A DNA stretch of 64,000 nucleotides from Spirosoma lacussanchae (GTDB lineage Bacteria; Bacteroidota; Bacteroidia; Cytophagales; Spirosomataceae). Made by a program: the position numbers and the translations under genes. Of this stretch, positions 34,758 to 44,700 are shown in pieces. Location of the stretch: assembly GCF_005870035.1 (NCBI RefSeq), contig NZ_SWJG01000004.1, forward strand, positions 316,604 through 380,603. The letters are read 5' to 3'. The stretch's first letter is position 1. Each line of letters opens with the position of its first letter. The notes beneath the pieces were generated by a model. It worked only from the letters and a program-made list of their open reading frames with translations, ran no database searches and was not told the DNA's origin.

Positions 34758-34781
34758 CACTTTCAACCAACCGGAACAGAC

Positions 34782-35327
34782 ATGACTGCGCCGACTCAAT
34801 CTAACTTAGAATCCGCCCGGATGATTTTTACGGCCTACCTCGAACGGAAAGGCCTCCGTAAAACCCCGGAACGGTTTGCTATACTCGAAGAGATCTATAA
34901 CCGTCAGGACCACTTCGATGTCGACGAGCTATATATCTCGATGAAGAACAAAAAATACCAGGTCAGCCGGGCAACCGTGTACAACACCCTGGATGTTCTG
35001 GTCGACTGCGACCTGGTTACCAAACACCAGTTTGGTCGAAACCTGGCTCAGTACGAAAAGTCGTATGGCTACCGCCAGCACGACCACCTTATCTGCACCG
35101 ACTGCCACAAAGTGATGGAGTTCTGCGACCCCCGTGTGCAGAATATTCAGAATATGGTCGGCGACATGCTGAAGTTCAATGTCATGCACCACTCGCTGAT
35201 TTTTTACGGTTCATGCCAGCGCGATCCCTGCGAAAACCGGCGTGAGTCCAATAAAGATGCGGCCGGTATCGAAGCGGCCGGTATGGAACGTGCTGATGAA
35301 GAGGTATCGATCAGTAGCGGGCAGTAA
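34782..35327 (+). CDS. Fur-family transcriptional regulator
   Basis: 181 residues from the ATG at 34782; an upstream TTG falls in the promoter box. The winged-helix half has [15 protein letters not shown] and [17 protein letters not shown], and the metal-binding half has [23 protein letters not shown] with HxHxxCxxC-type ligands. A C-terminal extension carries [10 protein letters not shown] then a Glu/Ala-rich tail. It may sense iron, zinc or peroxide (Fur, Zur or PerR); the sequence alone does not say which. It has its own promoter box. Confidence 0.9.
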   Translation: MTAPTQSNLESARMIFTAYLERKGLRKTPERFAILEEIYNRQDHFDVDELYISMKNKKYQVSRATVYNTLDVLVDCDLVTKHQFGRNLAQYEKSYGYRQHDHLICTDCHKVMEFCDPRVQNIQNMVGDMLKFNVMHHSLIFYGSCQRDPCENRRESNKDAAGIEAAGMERADEEVSISSGQ

Positions 35328-35377
35328 GATACAAGCCGCAATCGTTTAATTAAGGAAGCCATATTCGTGTAAGCCAA

Positions 35378-35860
35378 ATGCATCTCGCTCAGTTGAATAT
35401 ATCCCGTATGCTGGCGCCAACGATCGACCATCCGATTATGGCCGATTTTGTGGCGCAACTGGCAACCGTTAACGCCCTGGCTGAGCAGAGTGAGGGATTT
35501 ATCTGGCGACTGACTGGGGACGGGAACGATGCCACCAGCCTGCGCCCGTTTGACGACGATCGTATTATTGTCAATATGTCGGTATGGCAATCACTGGAGC
35601 ACCTGCAGGCTTTTGTTTTCCGGACTATGCATGCAGCTGTCATGAAAAACCGCGGCAAATGGTTCGAGAAGCCTAAAGAGTCGATGACGGTGCTCTGGTG
35701 GGTACCGACTGGCCACCAGCCTACGGTCGACGAAGCAAGAGCCCGACTGGAACACCTTAATGCTTTTGGCCCCAGCCCCCGGGCGTTCACATTCCGGAAT
35801 ACATGGCCAGCAACCGATCTGGTCCCGTTAGATGAGTCATCAGGTCGTACTTTCCCTTAA
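35378..35860 (+). CDS. DUF3291 domain-containing protein
   Basis: 160 residues. The start LAQLNISRMLAPTIDHPIMADF and the core GFIWRLTGDGNDATSLRPFDDDRIIVNMSVW, then WFEKPKESMTVLWWVPTGH, match DUF3291, a ferredoxin-like dimeric alpha-beta fold seen in ABM-type monooxygenases. The function is unknown. It sits alone between the Fur-family gene and purA. Confidence 0.8.
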   Translation: MHLAQLNISRMLAPTIDHPIMADFVAQLATVNALAEQSEGFIWRLTGDGNDATSLRPFDDDRIIVNMSVWQSLEHLQAFVFRTMHAAVMKNRGKWFEKPKESMTVLWWVPTGHQPTVDEARARLEHLNAFGPSPRAFTFRNTWPATDLVPLDESSGRTFP

Positions 35861-35935
35861 CCGTCGCTCCACTACGCAGCGCGGTTTTACAGCGATAACG
35901 AACGACATAAACGCGTTAATTTTATTTCAGGTGTA

Positions 35936-37225
35936 ATGGTAGATGTTTTATTAGGCCTCCAGTGGGGCGACGAAGGAAAAGGTAAAATTGTGGACGTACT
36001 GGCTCCACAGTATCAGGTTGTAGCCCGGTTTCAGGGTGGTCCCAATGCCGGACATACGTTAGAGTTCGACGGTTTCAAGCACGTATTGCACCAGATTCCT
36101 TCCGGAATTTTCCGTAACGACATTCTGAACATCATCGGCAATGGCGTTGTACTGGACCCAATCGTTTTCAAACGCGAAATTGATGGGCTGGCCAAATTCA
36201 ACCTGCCCCTCACCCAAAACCTGCAGATATCGAAGAAGGCATCGATCATTCTACCTACCCACCGCCTGCTCGATGCAGCTTATGAACAGGCAAAGGGAGA
36301 ATCGAAAATAGGGTCGACCCTGCGCGGCATCGGACCTACCTATCAGGATAAAGTGGCCCGTCAGGGGCTGCGGGTTGGCGACATCCTGTCTCCTAATTTC
36401 GCCGATAAGTACAGCCGTCTGGTTGCTATTCATAAAGTAATTCTGGAGCAGAACAACTTTGACTTTGCTTCCGTATTACCCCAGTCCGAAGAAGAATTCT
36501 TTGCCGCTGTTGACTTTATGAAGCAGTTTCAGCTCACCGACAGCGAATACGCCGTAAACGAAGCCCTGCAATCTGGACGCAAGGTGCTGGCCGAAGGCGC
36601 TCAGGGCTCCCTGCTCGACATCGATTTTGGTTCCTACCCGTTCGTTACCTCCTCCAACACCATGACGGCAGGCGCCTGTACGGGTCTGGGGGTGGCACCC
36701 GGGCGCATTGGGGAGGTCTATGGCATTTTTAAAGCCTACTGCACCCGGGTCGGAAGCGGCCCCTTTCCTACCGAACTGTCGGACGCCACCGGCGAGCAGA
36801 TTCGTCAGGAAGGTCGTGAGTTCGGCGCCACAACCGGTCGGCCACGTCGGTGTGGCTGGCTCGACCTGCCGGCGCTCAAGTATGCTATCATGATCAACGG
36901 TGTAACGCAACTGGTGATGATGAAAGTTGACGTGTTGAATATCTTCAGCGAAATTTTGGTGTGTACGCACTACCAGATGCCGGACGGTACCGTCACCGAT
37001 CACCTGCCTTACGATATGACCGATGTTGAGCTGAAGCCCATCTATAAATCGTTCAAAGGCTGGCAGACCGACCTGACAAACATCCACGCCTTTGATGACA
37101 TGCCAGAAGCCCTGGCCAACTATGTCCACTATCTGGAAGAGTCGCTGGGCCTGCCGATCAGCTTTATTTCCACCAGCCCCGACCGCGAAGCCATCATTCA
37201 TCGGCAAACGGCGGGTGTCCTGTAA
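35936..37225 (+). CDS. purA: Adenylosuccinate synthase
   Basis: 429 residues. Features: the P-loop-like QWGDEGKGKIVD at the start, GGPNAGHT, GRKVLAEGAQGSLLDIDFGSYPFVTSSN, TTGRPRRCGWLDL and a late GTP-binding stretch. It joins IMP and aspartate with GTP to form adenylosuccinate in purine synthesis. A strong hairpin follows, so it is a single-gene unit. Confidence 0.97.
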   Translation: MVDVLLGLQWGDEGKGKIVDVLAPQYQVVARFQGGPNAGHTLEFDGFKHVLHQIPSGIFRNDILNIIGNGVVLDPIVFKREIDGLAKFNLPLTQNLQISKKASIILPTHRLLDAAYEQAKGESKIGSTLRGIGPTYQDKVARQGLRVGDILSPNFADKYSRLVAIHKVILEQNNFDFASVLPQSEEEFFAAVDFMKQFQLTDSEYAVNEALQSGRKVLAEGAQGSLLDIDFGSYPFVTSSNTMTAGACTGLGVAPGRIGEVYGIFKAYCTRVGSGPFPTELSDATGEQIRQEGREFGATTGRPRRCGWLDLPALKYAIMINGVTQLVMMKVDVLNIFSEILVCTHYQMPDGTVTDHLPYDMTDVELKPIYKSFKGWQTDLTNIHAFDDMPEALANYVHYLEESLGLPISFISTSPDREAIIHRQTAGVL

Positions 37226-37276
37226 GTCGATGCATCAACAGGGGCCTGATCGGTTCCGCGATACTACGTTTCTCTA

Positions 37277-37328
37277 AAGGTGCCCGGTTGCAGTCGGCAA
37301 AGCCAGCTGTAACCGGGCACCTTGGTTT
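37277..37328 (+). terminator. Terminator after purA
   Basis: AAGGTGCCCGGTT (37277-37289) pairs with AACCGGGCACCTT (37311-37323), followed by GGTTTT. Confidence 0.65.
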
Positions 37329-37524
37329 TCTGATCTGCCAGTCCGGTGCAGTCTATCGTTTTCTGAATTTCTATTCCATTTATCTACCCCGTGTCAGGCG
37401 TCTGATTGACACCCAGAATGCCCGCCCTGCCTTGAAAAGGCAATAGCTGTTGACGTCGGCGCCCGGGGCTCGCTCGGCTTTTTTGCGTACTTTTGGTAGT
37501 AAGCAGGTCCCGTTTTGTTTCCTT

Positions 37525-38250
37525 ATGTCAGCGAAAGCCCTTTACCAGACCCTCTATCAATCCGATCAGCTCTTCCGAATACCGAACGAACGCTGGAGTC
37601 CCGGGCCGCTAGCCAGTGTTCTGGCAGACATTCCGGTTCATGAACCCGCCCCTGCCCTTACCCCAACGATTGATCTGATCAGCGCCCTGGATGAGCTGGC
37701 GGCCCAGGCACCCGCCCCGGAGCCCGAAGCCATCCTGGTCGATTCGGCCGACCTGATCGTGTCGCCCCTGCCGGTCGATGCTCCGTCGGTGCCGTTGCTG
37801 ATAACCCCCGAGCCGCTACCTCCTCAGGCACCCCGCCCTACCGTTCCGTCTGTTCAGCCCCCCGCTCAGAACCAGGCTCGCCTGTCGCCGATCAATCATA
37901 AAGTTCTTCTGCTGGCCGACGAAGAGCTGGACCCCAGCAACCTCCTGTTTCTGGAAAAAATCCTGAAGGCGGTTAACCTAAACATCGATGGGGTTGACCT
38001 GCTCAACCTACACGGGGTACGAGATGTCGACTTCGCGGAGCTGGTTCACGGCAAAAAGATCCATCACTTTATAACGTTTGGCGTACCCTTCAACCGGATT
38101 CACCTCGATATTGCCATGGACCGCTACCAGCCTGTTCGTTTCTTCGGCATCACGTTTTTGATGGCTGATTCGTTACCAACCATCGAAGCCGATCAACAAC
38201 TAAAAAAGCGGCTGTGGGCGGCTCTACAACACATTTTCATACAACGGTAA
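37525..38250 (+). CDS. Unassigned protein; C-terminal part resembles DNA polymerase III psi subunit
   Basis: 241 residues from the ATG at 37525. Residues ~40-120 are a Pro/Ala-rich low-complexity linker. The C-terminal domain (~124-240) reads HKVLLLADEELDPSNLLFLE, ILKAVNLNIDGVDLL, then ADSLPTIEADQQLKKRLWAAL. Its order (strand with ADE, helix, LxxVNLxxDxVxLL, and a terminal ADSLPxI...LWxxLQxIF) recalls HolD psi of the clamp loader, but only from visual comparison with the E. coli sequence. An alternative is an unrelated UDG-fold protein. The ethanolamine-type permease gene starts 4 bp downstream, although they share no obvious task. Confidence 0.5.
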   Translation: MSAKALYQTLYQSDQLFRIPNERWSPGPLASVLADIPVHEPAPALTPTIDLISALDELAAQAPAPEPEAILVDSADLIVSPLPVDAPSVPLLITPEPLPPQAPRPTVPSVQPPAQNQARLSPINHKVLLLADEELDPSNLLFLEKILKAVNLNIDGVDLLNLHGVRDVDFAELVHGKKIHHFITFGVPFNRIHLDIAMDRYQPVRFFGITFLMADSLPTIEADQQLKKRLWAALQHIFIQR

Positions 38251-38254
38251 CGCT

Positions 38255-39586
38255 ATGCCTGAACCCGCTGCGCCACCTGCCTCCCTTCGCCGAGTCCTAT
38301 CGACCACCCAGCTCTGGGCGATTGCCGTTGGCATGGTGATCTCGGGCGAGTATTTTGGCTGGAACTACGGTTGGGCCGTGGCAGGCACGGTAGGATTCCT
38401 GATTGCTACGCTGATCGTAACCGTGCTGTATCTGACATTTATATTCAGCTATACCGAACTGACAGCGGCTATTCCGGATGCAGGCGGTCCCTTCGCTTAC
38501 GCTTTCCGGGCGTTTGGCCCGACGGGAGGCTTTGTAGCGGGCTTTGCCACCCTCGTCGATTTTCTGATGGCGCCCCCCGCCATTGCGGCTGCCCTGGGCG
38601 CCTATGCCCATTTTCTCAATCCGGCCTTACCCGTTCTGGGGGTGGCCGTGGCTTCCTATATCGTCTTTATTGGTGTGAATATCCTGGGCGTGCGGGAGTC
38701 AGCCAACTTTTCCGTTATCGTGACAGTGCTGTCAGTGGTCGAGTTGCTGGTCTTTATGGCACTGGTAGCCCCCGCTTACAAAACAGAGAACCTGCTGGCT
38801 CACAACGACGGCTTTGGCATTGGCGGGGTATTTGCGGCCCTACCTTTTGCTATCTGGTTCTATCTCGCCATCGAGGGAGTGGCTATGGTTGCCGAAGAAG
38901 TAAAGGACCCTGTCCGTACCATTCCGCGCGGTTATCTGCTCAGTATCGGCACCCTGGTCCTGCTCGCGCTCGGGACCATGATTCTGTGCGCTGGCGTTGG
39001 CGACTGGCGGCTGCTCAGCCAGATCGATTATCCCTTACCCGAAACCCTGGCCATGGTGCTGGGCCGACAGAATTCCTGGGCCAAGGTCTTTGCCGGACTG
39101 GGTCTGTTTGGGTTAATCGCTTCGTTCCACGCCAATACGCTGGGTTACTCGCGGCAACTATTTGCCCTGGCGCGGGCTGGCTACCTGCCCCGATTTCTGG
39201 CAACGGTCAATGGACGTTTCCGAACCCCGCACTGGTCGTTGATTGGTGGTGGCCTGGTTGGACTGGCCGCTTTATTTTCAGGCACAACCGGCGAAATCAT
39301 CACCCTGTCGGTAATCGGTGCGCTGGTTATGTACCTGGTCAGCCTGCTCAGTTTGTTCAGGTTGAGACGTTCGGAGCCGGGTCTGGCACGTCCGTTTCGT
39401 ACACCTTTTTACCCCGCAGTTCCCTTAACAGCGCTCATGCTGTCGGTGGTTTGCCTGCTGGCTATCTTATGGTATAATCCCGGATTGAGCCTGCTGTTTG
39501 TAGGGCTGCTGCTGATAGGGTACGGCTTGTTCCGCTGGCTCTACGTCCGGAAAAATCCCCCGGTTTCGACACCTATTTCCGACTAA
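38255..39586 (+). CDS. APC-family permease, ethanolamine-permease-like
   Basis: 443 residues with about twelve transmembrane helices. Near the start, LWAIAVGMVISGEYFGWNYGW matches the ethanolamine permease (Eat) group; then TAAIPDAGGPFAYAFRAFGP and SFHANTLGYSRQLFALARAGYLP are APC-family hallmarks. Imports a small amine or amino acid; no eutBC ethanolamine ammonia-lyase genes are in the window, so the substrate stays open. It may be co-transcribed with the psi-like gene (4-bp gap). Confidence 0.82.
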   Translation: MPEPAAPPASLRRVLSTTQLWAIAVGMVISGEYFGWNYGWAVAGTVGFLIATLIVTVLYLTFIFSYTELTAAIPDAGGPFAYAFRAFGPTGGFVAGFATLVDFLMAPPAIAAALGAYAHFLNPALPVLGVAVASYIVFIGVNILGVRESANFSVIVTVLSVVELLVFMALVAPAYKTENLLAHNDGFGIGGVFAALPFAIWFYLAIEGVAMVAEEVKDPVRTIPRGYLLSIGTLVLLALGTMILCAGVGDWRLLSQIDYPLPETLAMVLGRQNSWAKVFAGLGLFGLIASFHANTLGYSRQLFALARAGYLPRFLATVNGRFRTPHWSLIGGGLVGLAALFSGTTGEIITLSVIGALVMYLVSLLSLFRLRRSEPGLARPFRTPFYPAVPLTALMLSVVCLLAILWYNPGLSLLFVGLLLIGYGLFRWLYVRKNPPVSTPISD

Positions 39587-39654
39587 CATTTGCTTGAATG
39601 GGGCACTATTCACGTATTTGAGGGCGTTTTCTATAAACGCACCCTTAACCGGCA

Positions 39655-41046
39655 ATGAATAACCGGACAGAAAATGTGAACCCAGAACGCATGGAACCAA
39701 CCAATCATCCTGACTTTCAGCATGGCTATGCCAGCGGTCTAGAGGGGGTCGAACGAACGAATTACGAAGGCTACCTATCTAGTCAGGTAAATACCAATTG
39801 GCTGACGGACCGAATAAACGAGAAACGAAACGAACTTGTCAACCTGGATCGACATATCGCCCAGACTACCGAAGATAACCGCGCTGCCTATGCCGAGTTG
39901 CAGAACCATACCGTACAGGTCGAGCGCCTATCCAGACAGGTCAGACAACATGAATCTAATCGGGAGGCTATAGAAGCTGAGCGCGATGCCTTACGCGAAC
40001 GACGGGTCAAAAATACGCCCGATTACTCACTGCTGGCCGGGCTGCTGTTTCTGGTAGCCGGCATTTCATTCCTGGCGGGCGACCTGATCATCTCGCACGA
40101 AATTGTTGCCTACGCGCTCAACATCAGAAACCCCAACGAAGCCTGGGCGTTTGCTATTGGTCTGGCCATGGTGTCGATTCTGCTCAAACCTGCTTACGAT
40201 CGACTGATTGAGAAGCCTTATCAGGAGAACCCGGAACAGAATCAGGGGAAATATGAACGGTTCAAGATTGCGCTGGCTTTGTTTGCCGTGCTGACTCTGG
40301 CCGTATTGGGCTGGTTCAGGTACGAAGCCTACCGGACTGATCAGCTCAAGTCGGCCATTAATAAATCGATTCGCCAGCTTCAGCTAAGCAGCGATCCAAC
40401 GGCCGCTACACAGACCCTCGATGCGGCCACACTGGCTAAAATAGAAAAACAACTGTCTGAATCGAGTGAGTTAAACCTGGCTCTTGTCAATAGTCCCTGG
40501 GCCTTACTATCGTTCGTACTCAGCGGAATTTTGTTTGCGCTGGCTGGCGCGGTTTGTCTGGGTATCGCTCTCCCGGTATTGTCGGCCTTCTGGTTCCGCT
40601 GGTTGCAGGCTGATATCAAACTGGGCAAACTTCGGCGTCGACTGAAACGGGTCGAGAAAGAACTCAGCCCGCTGGAAGCCCAACTGGCCGAGCAGAACAG
40701 TCGGCAAAACGTACTGCAGCACAATCTTGACCTGCTCGCCGATCTGAACGAGCTGCGCGATCAACGACGCACGCTTACCACCGAACTTAGTGAACTGCTC
40801 GCTGAGCTCAAATTAGCCCAGACGGATAGCCGCATCAGTAACTTCAACGACGGTTACGGCCAGGGCGAAGCTGTTAGAACCGTACTTAACGACGATGAAC
40901 AACGTCAGCTCCGTAAAGACCGGCTGGTTGTGCACAATCGGGTAAACGGAAACCATCAGGCCGAACACGCGAACGGCACGAACGGAAAAGCATCGCTTCC
41001 TAAATCGTACCAGCCAGCCGAAACACTTCCCTCTGAAGGTCTGTAG
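39655..41046 (+). CDS. Membrane protein with flanking coiled coils, unrecognised
   Basis: 463 residues. Layout: N-terminal charged segment, coiled coil (~50-115), four transmembrane helices (~123-150, 162-182, 203-221, 282-310), a second coiled coil (~320-385), and a polar tail rich in Asn, His and Gln. The N-terminal HGYASGLEG and the late FNDGYGQGEAVR look faintly alike. No catalytic motif is seen. It could be a membrane-tethering or scaffold protein. It lies 68 bp after the permease and ends in a terminator. Confidence 0.6.
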   Translation: MNNRTENVNPERMEPTNHPDFQHGYASGLEGVERTNYEGYLSSQVNTNWLTDRINEKRNELVNLDRHIAQTTEDNRAAYAELQNHTVQVERLSRQVRQHESNREAIEAERDALRERRVKNTPDYSLLAGLLFLVAGISFLAGDLIISHEIVAYALNIRNPNEAWAFAIGLAMVSILLKPAYDRLIEKPYQENPEQNQGKYERFKIALALFAVLTLAVLGWFRYEAYRTDQLKSAINKSIRQLQLSSDPTAATQTLDAATLAKIEKQLSESSELNLALVNSPWALLSFVLSGILFALAGAVCLGIALPVLSAFWFRWLQADIKLGKLRRRLKRVEKELSPLEAQLAEQNSRQNVLQHNLDLLADLNELRDQRRTLTTELSELLAELKLAQTDSRISNFNDGYGQGEAVRTVLNDDEQRQLRKDRLVVHNRVNGNHQAEHANGTNGKASLPKSYQPAETLPSEGL

Positions 41047-41078
41047 CCCAGCTATTCGGACGGTTAGCCAGCCATACC

Positions 41079-41128
41079 GCCTTAGTCAGTCCAGGTACAT
41101 AGCGTGCCAGGCCGACTAAGGCTTTTTT
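41079..41128 (+). terminator. Terminator after the coiled-coil membrane protein gene
   Basis: GCCTTAGTC (41079-41087) pairs with GACTAAGGC (41114-41122), followed by six T. Confidence 0.75.
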
Positions 41129-41779
41129 ATGTAGTAGCGTCGAAGTCAGCCCGACAGTTTGACCAAAACGCACATGGAGAATTCTAAAATAGAATCCCAA
41201 AAAAACGCGCATTAGATTCATTATTATAACATAATGTTTAACTACAAACCAACAATTATATCAGAGAATATATTACCTACCAGAAAGTCTTTTCTGAAAT
41301 ATTAATTTATAAAACACAATAATTTATAACTAATAAAGTCACTATAAATTTCTTTGAAATAGAATAGTAAAATTTACAATAACACACATTCATTACACAA
41401 GTAATGCAACCCATTTTGAGATATTTATGTATGCGTTCTTTAGAATAGTACAGTCAAAATAAAGAACAAATATTTAGTCAAATTTAATCACTCTTTCTCG
41501 AGATTAGAATAGCATATACATAGACATTAATACATCTGTATTTCAAATATAGTTTTTTATTTTATCAACTGGCAATACGGTTTATTACGCTACAATTTAT
41601 ATCTATAAATCAGCTTATTATCAACCCAATACTATTCATTATCCATCTACTAGTGTGACTTTTTCCGGCATGAAACGTATAGGAATCACTACCGTCATTT
41701 CTTCAGGTTTTTTGTATAATAATAAGCTATCATACGGAACCTGTAGGCTACTCCTGACGCATGTCCATATCCTTTTTTT
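41129..41779. other. AT-rich gene-free region with repeated TAGAATAG motifs
   Basis: About 650 bp, visibly much lower in GC than the rest of the window. I see no convincing gene. The octamer TAGAATAG occurs at 41360, 41441 and 41515, roughly 75-80 bp apart. It could be an A+T-rich control region for the large secreted protein gene or the scar of transferred DNA. A 47-codon open frame starting at 41670 was judged unconvincing. Confidence 0.45.
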
Positions 41780-44700
41780 ATGCGTACTATTCATACCGCT
41801 TCTTATACCCGCCTGACCACGATAGCTATATACTTATTGGTCCTTTTTTCCTGTACTGGCTATACATTACTTGCCCAATTACCTGCCGGATTTTCTAAAA
41901 GCGTTATTCAGGACAACTATACGGGGTCGGTTGGTATTTTGTTTTCTAACGACGGTAACCGCTTTTACGTTTGGGAGAAAAGCGGCCGGGTTTGGGTCTC
42001 AACCTGGAATGGATCGTCTTATGTACGGCAGAACACGCCTGTTTTAGACATCAGCGAAGAGGTTGGCGAATGGAACGACTTTGGTCTGCATAGCCTTTGT
42101 TTTGATCCTGACTTTGAGACCAACGGCCTGGTCTACCTGTTCTACACCGTTGATCTTCATCACGTACTATATTACGGTACTCCACAGTACAATAGCTCCA
42201 GCAATCAATACCACAACGCCACAATCAGCCGGGTAACCCGCTATCAACTACAGAACACAGCGGGCCTCTTAACTACCAACTATGCCAGCCGGACCGTACT
42301 TCTCGGCGAATCGAAAAACACCGGCATTCCGGTTACGTACGAGTCGCACGCGGGCGGTACGATTCTGTTTGGGAAAGACGGCACTTTGTTGGTATCAACC
42401 GGTGATGGTGCTCATCATGAAGGGGTTGACGTTGGTAGTCGATCAGAGACATACTTTCAGGCTTCGCTTAATTATGGGATGATGAGAGCCAACGAAAATG
42501 TCGGTGCGCTCCGATCTCAACTGGTCAATTCGCTATGTGGTAAAGTACTTCGGCTAGATCCTGCCACGGGCAATGGGGTACCGAGTAATCCATTTTATGA
42601 TGCCGCGAATCCACGTTCCCCCCAATCACGCGTCTGGACTCTGGGGCTACGAAACCCGTACCGAATGAGCCTCAAACCAAATACTGGGAGCATTGACCCC
42701 GCCGATGGGAACCCCGGCACCCTGCTGATTGGCGATGTCTGCTGGTACAAAATCGAAGATTTCCACGTTGTCGACAAAGCTGGCCTGAACTGCGGCTGGC
42801 CCCTCTACGAAGGCCTTGACCGCACTATATCCTATTATGGAACCAATGTTGCCAATCTGGACGAACCGGGGCAACCAACCTTCGAAAGCCTTTGCGTGCC
42901 GCCTACCTCCTTTATCGACAACCCCAATCCAACGCTGCGCCGTTTTACCCATTCAAGACCGGCGCTCGACTATAGCCACAGCACGGCTCAGACGCGGGTA
43001 CCCGCCTTTAGCGGAAGCACTCCGATAACCCGTGTTATTGGTACTACGGGTGCTCCGGCAGGAACATCGTTTTACGGCAATTGTATCATCGGCGGCCTTT
43101 ATTATACCGGAACCCAGTTTCCCGAAATTTACCGCAATACGTACTTCTTTGCCGATCATGGGCAGAACTGGATCAAAAGCCTCGACCTCCACGATGAGGG
43201 CGACCATGTCGTACATGAAGTAAGAAACTTTGCCGCCAGCAATTTTGACATTGGCATAGTCGATTTGAAGATGAACCCCCGCGACGGGTCTCTTTTTTAC
43301 GTTCGGGTGCAAGGAGTAATTTCAAGGATTAGCTATGGCGGTAACCAGCCACCAGTTGCCAATGCTTCCTCTACCACGCCTTATGGCACCTCGCCGTTGA
43401 GCGTTTCGTTTACCGGATCGAACTCGATTGACCCCGAGGGCTTACCACTTACTTATTCATGGGATTTTGGCGATGGTACGACCTCAACGGCTGCCAACCC
43501 GGTACATGTATTCGCCGACCCCAACGTGCGGGCCTATACCGTTACGCTGACCGTAAAAGATAATCTGAATCAGGTATCTATTCCTAAGCAGATTACGGTC
43601 TCGGTCAATAATACACCCCCAACGGTCGAGATCACCAATCCGGTAGCCGGCACTCTATATCCAATGAGTCAGGAAACCCCCTACCAGCTGCAGGCCAGTG
43701 TGACCGACACAGACCTAAGTAACGTGTCGTACGAATGGCGCGTATCGCTTGAACACAACAATCACACCCACCCAGAACCCGTACTAACCAGTGCTAACCC
43801 GACGATCTATATCTCGCCGGTTGGCTGCAGTCCTAACGAAACCTACTATTACTTAATCTCGGTGACGGTTACCGATAATGGTGGCCTCAAAGCGACTCAC
43901 TCGGTTACACTCTACCCAGATTGTAATTCGGCCAGTTCGCTGGTCACCAATGTCTCCGCTGTGCCCGAGCTGAATGCGGTGCGGGTTAACTGGGTTAACC
44001 CAACCGCCACATTCGATGAAGTGCTTGTAGCAGCCCGGGCCGAGATTGGATTCACGGATAGACCCACCGGCACTGCCTATGCTGCCAACACTAGTTTTAC
44101 AGGAAACGGCACCCCGATCGAAGGCGGTAAGGTTGTTTACAGAGGTATCGGTACGAACGTAACCATCACGAATTTAAACCCGTTGATTCAATACTATTTC
44201 AGAGTCTACACGCGGGTAGGAAATACCTGGAACGGGGGCGTAGAGGTCAGTTCAATACCTAACCTGCCGCCAGTTGCCTCTACCATTCAACCGCCTGCAG
44301 CAGCTACCGGTCAGGTGTATTCGTATGCCATACCAGCATTTACTGACCCTGAAAGCCAAACCCTGGCCTATACAGCCAGTGGTTTACCTGCCTGGCTGAG
44401 TTTCAACAGCACAAGCCGTATTTTGACGGGAACACCTACCCAGTCTGCCAGTTACACGATTACAGTCAGTGCGACTGATCCGGGAAGTTTGACCACTTCG
44501 GTACCGGTAGTTATCGTTGCCGGTCCGAATCAGGCGCCCGTAGCCCCTGCTTCTACTACCCAACTTGCGGAGACAACCCAGTTCTTCAGCTATACCGTAC
44601 CCGCCTTCACCGATCCCGAGGGAAAGTTATTGACCTATAGCGCTTCCGGATTACCTGGATGGCTCAATTTTAACACCTCGACTCGCCAGCTCTACGGTAC

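Noticed and set aside
38371-39477. Long open frame (368 codons) overlapping the permease gene
   Set aside because: The permease frame has clear APC motifs and helices; the other frame is Arg/Gly/Cys-rich with no domain.
41670-41813. 47-codon frame (start KRIGITTVISSG) before the secreted protein gene
   Set aside because: It overlaps the start of a well-supported gene, has no promoter box, and no sensible signal or domain.
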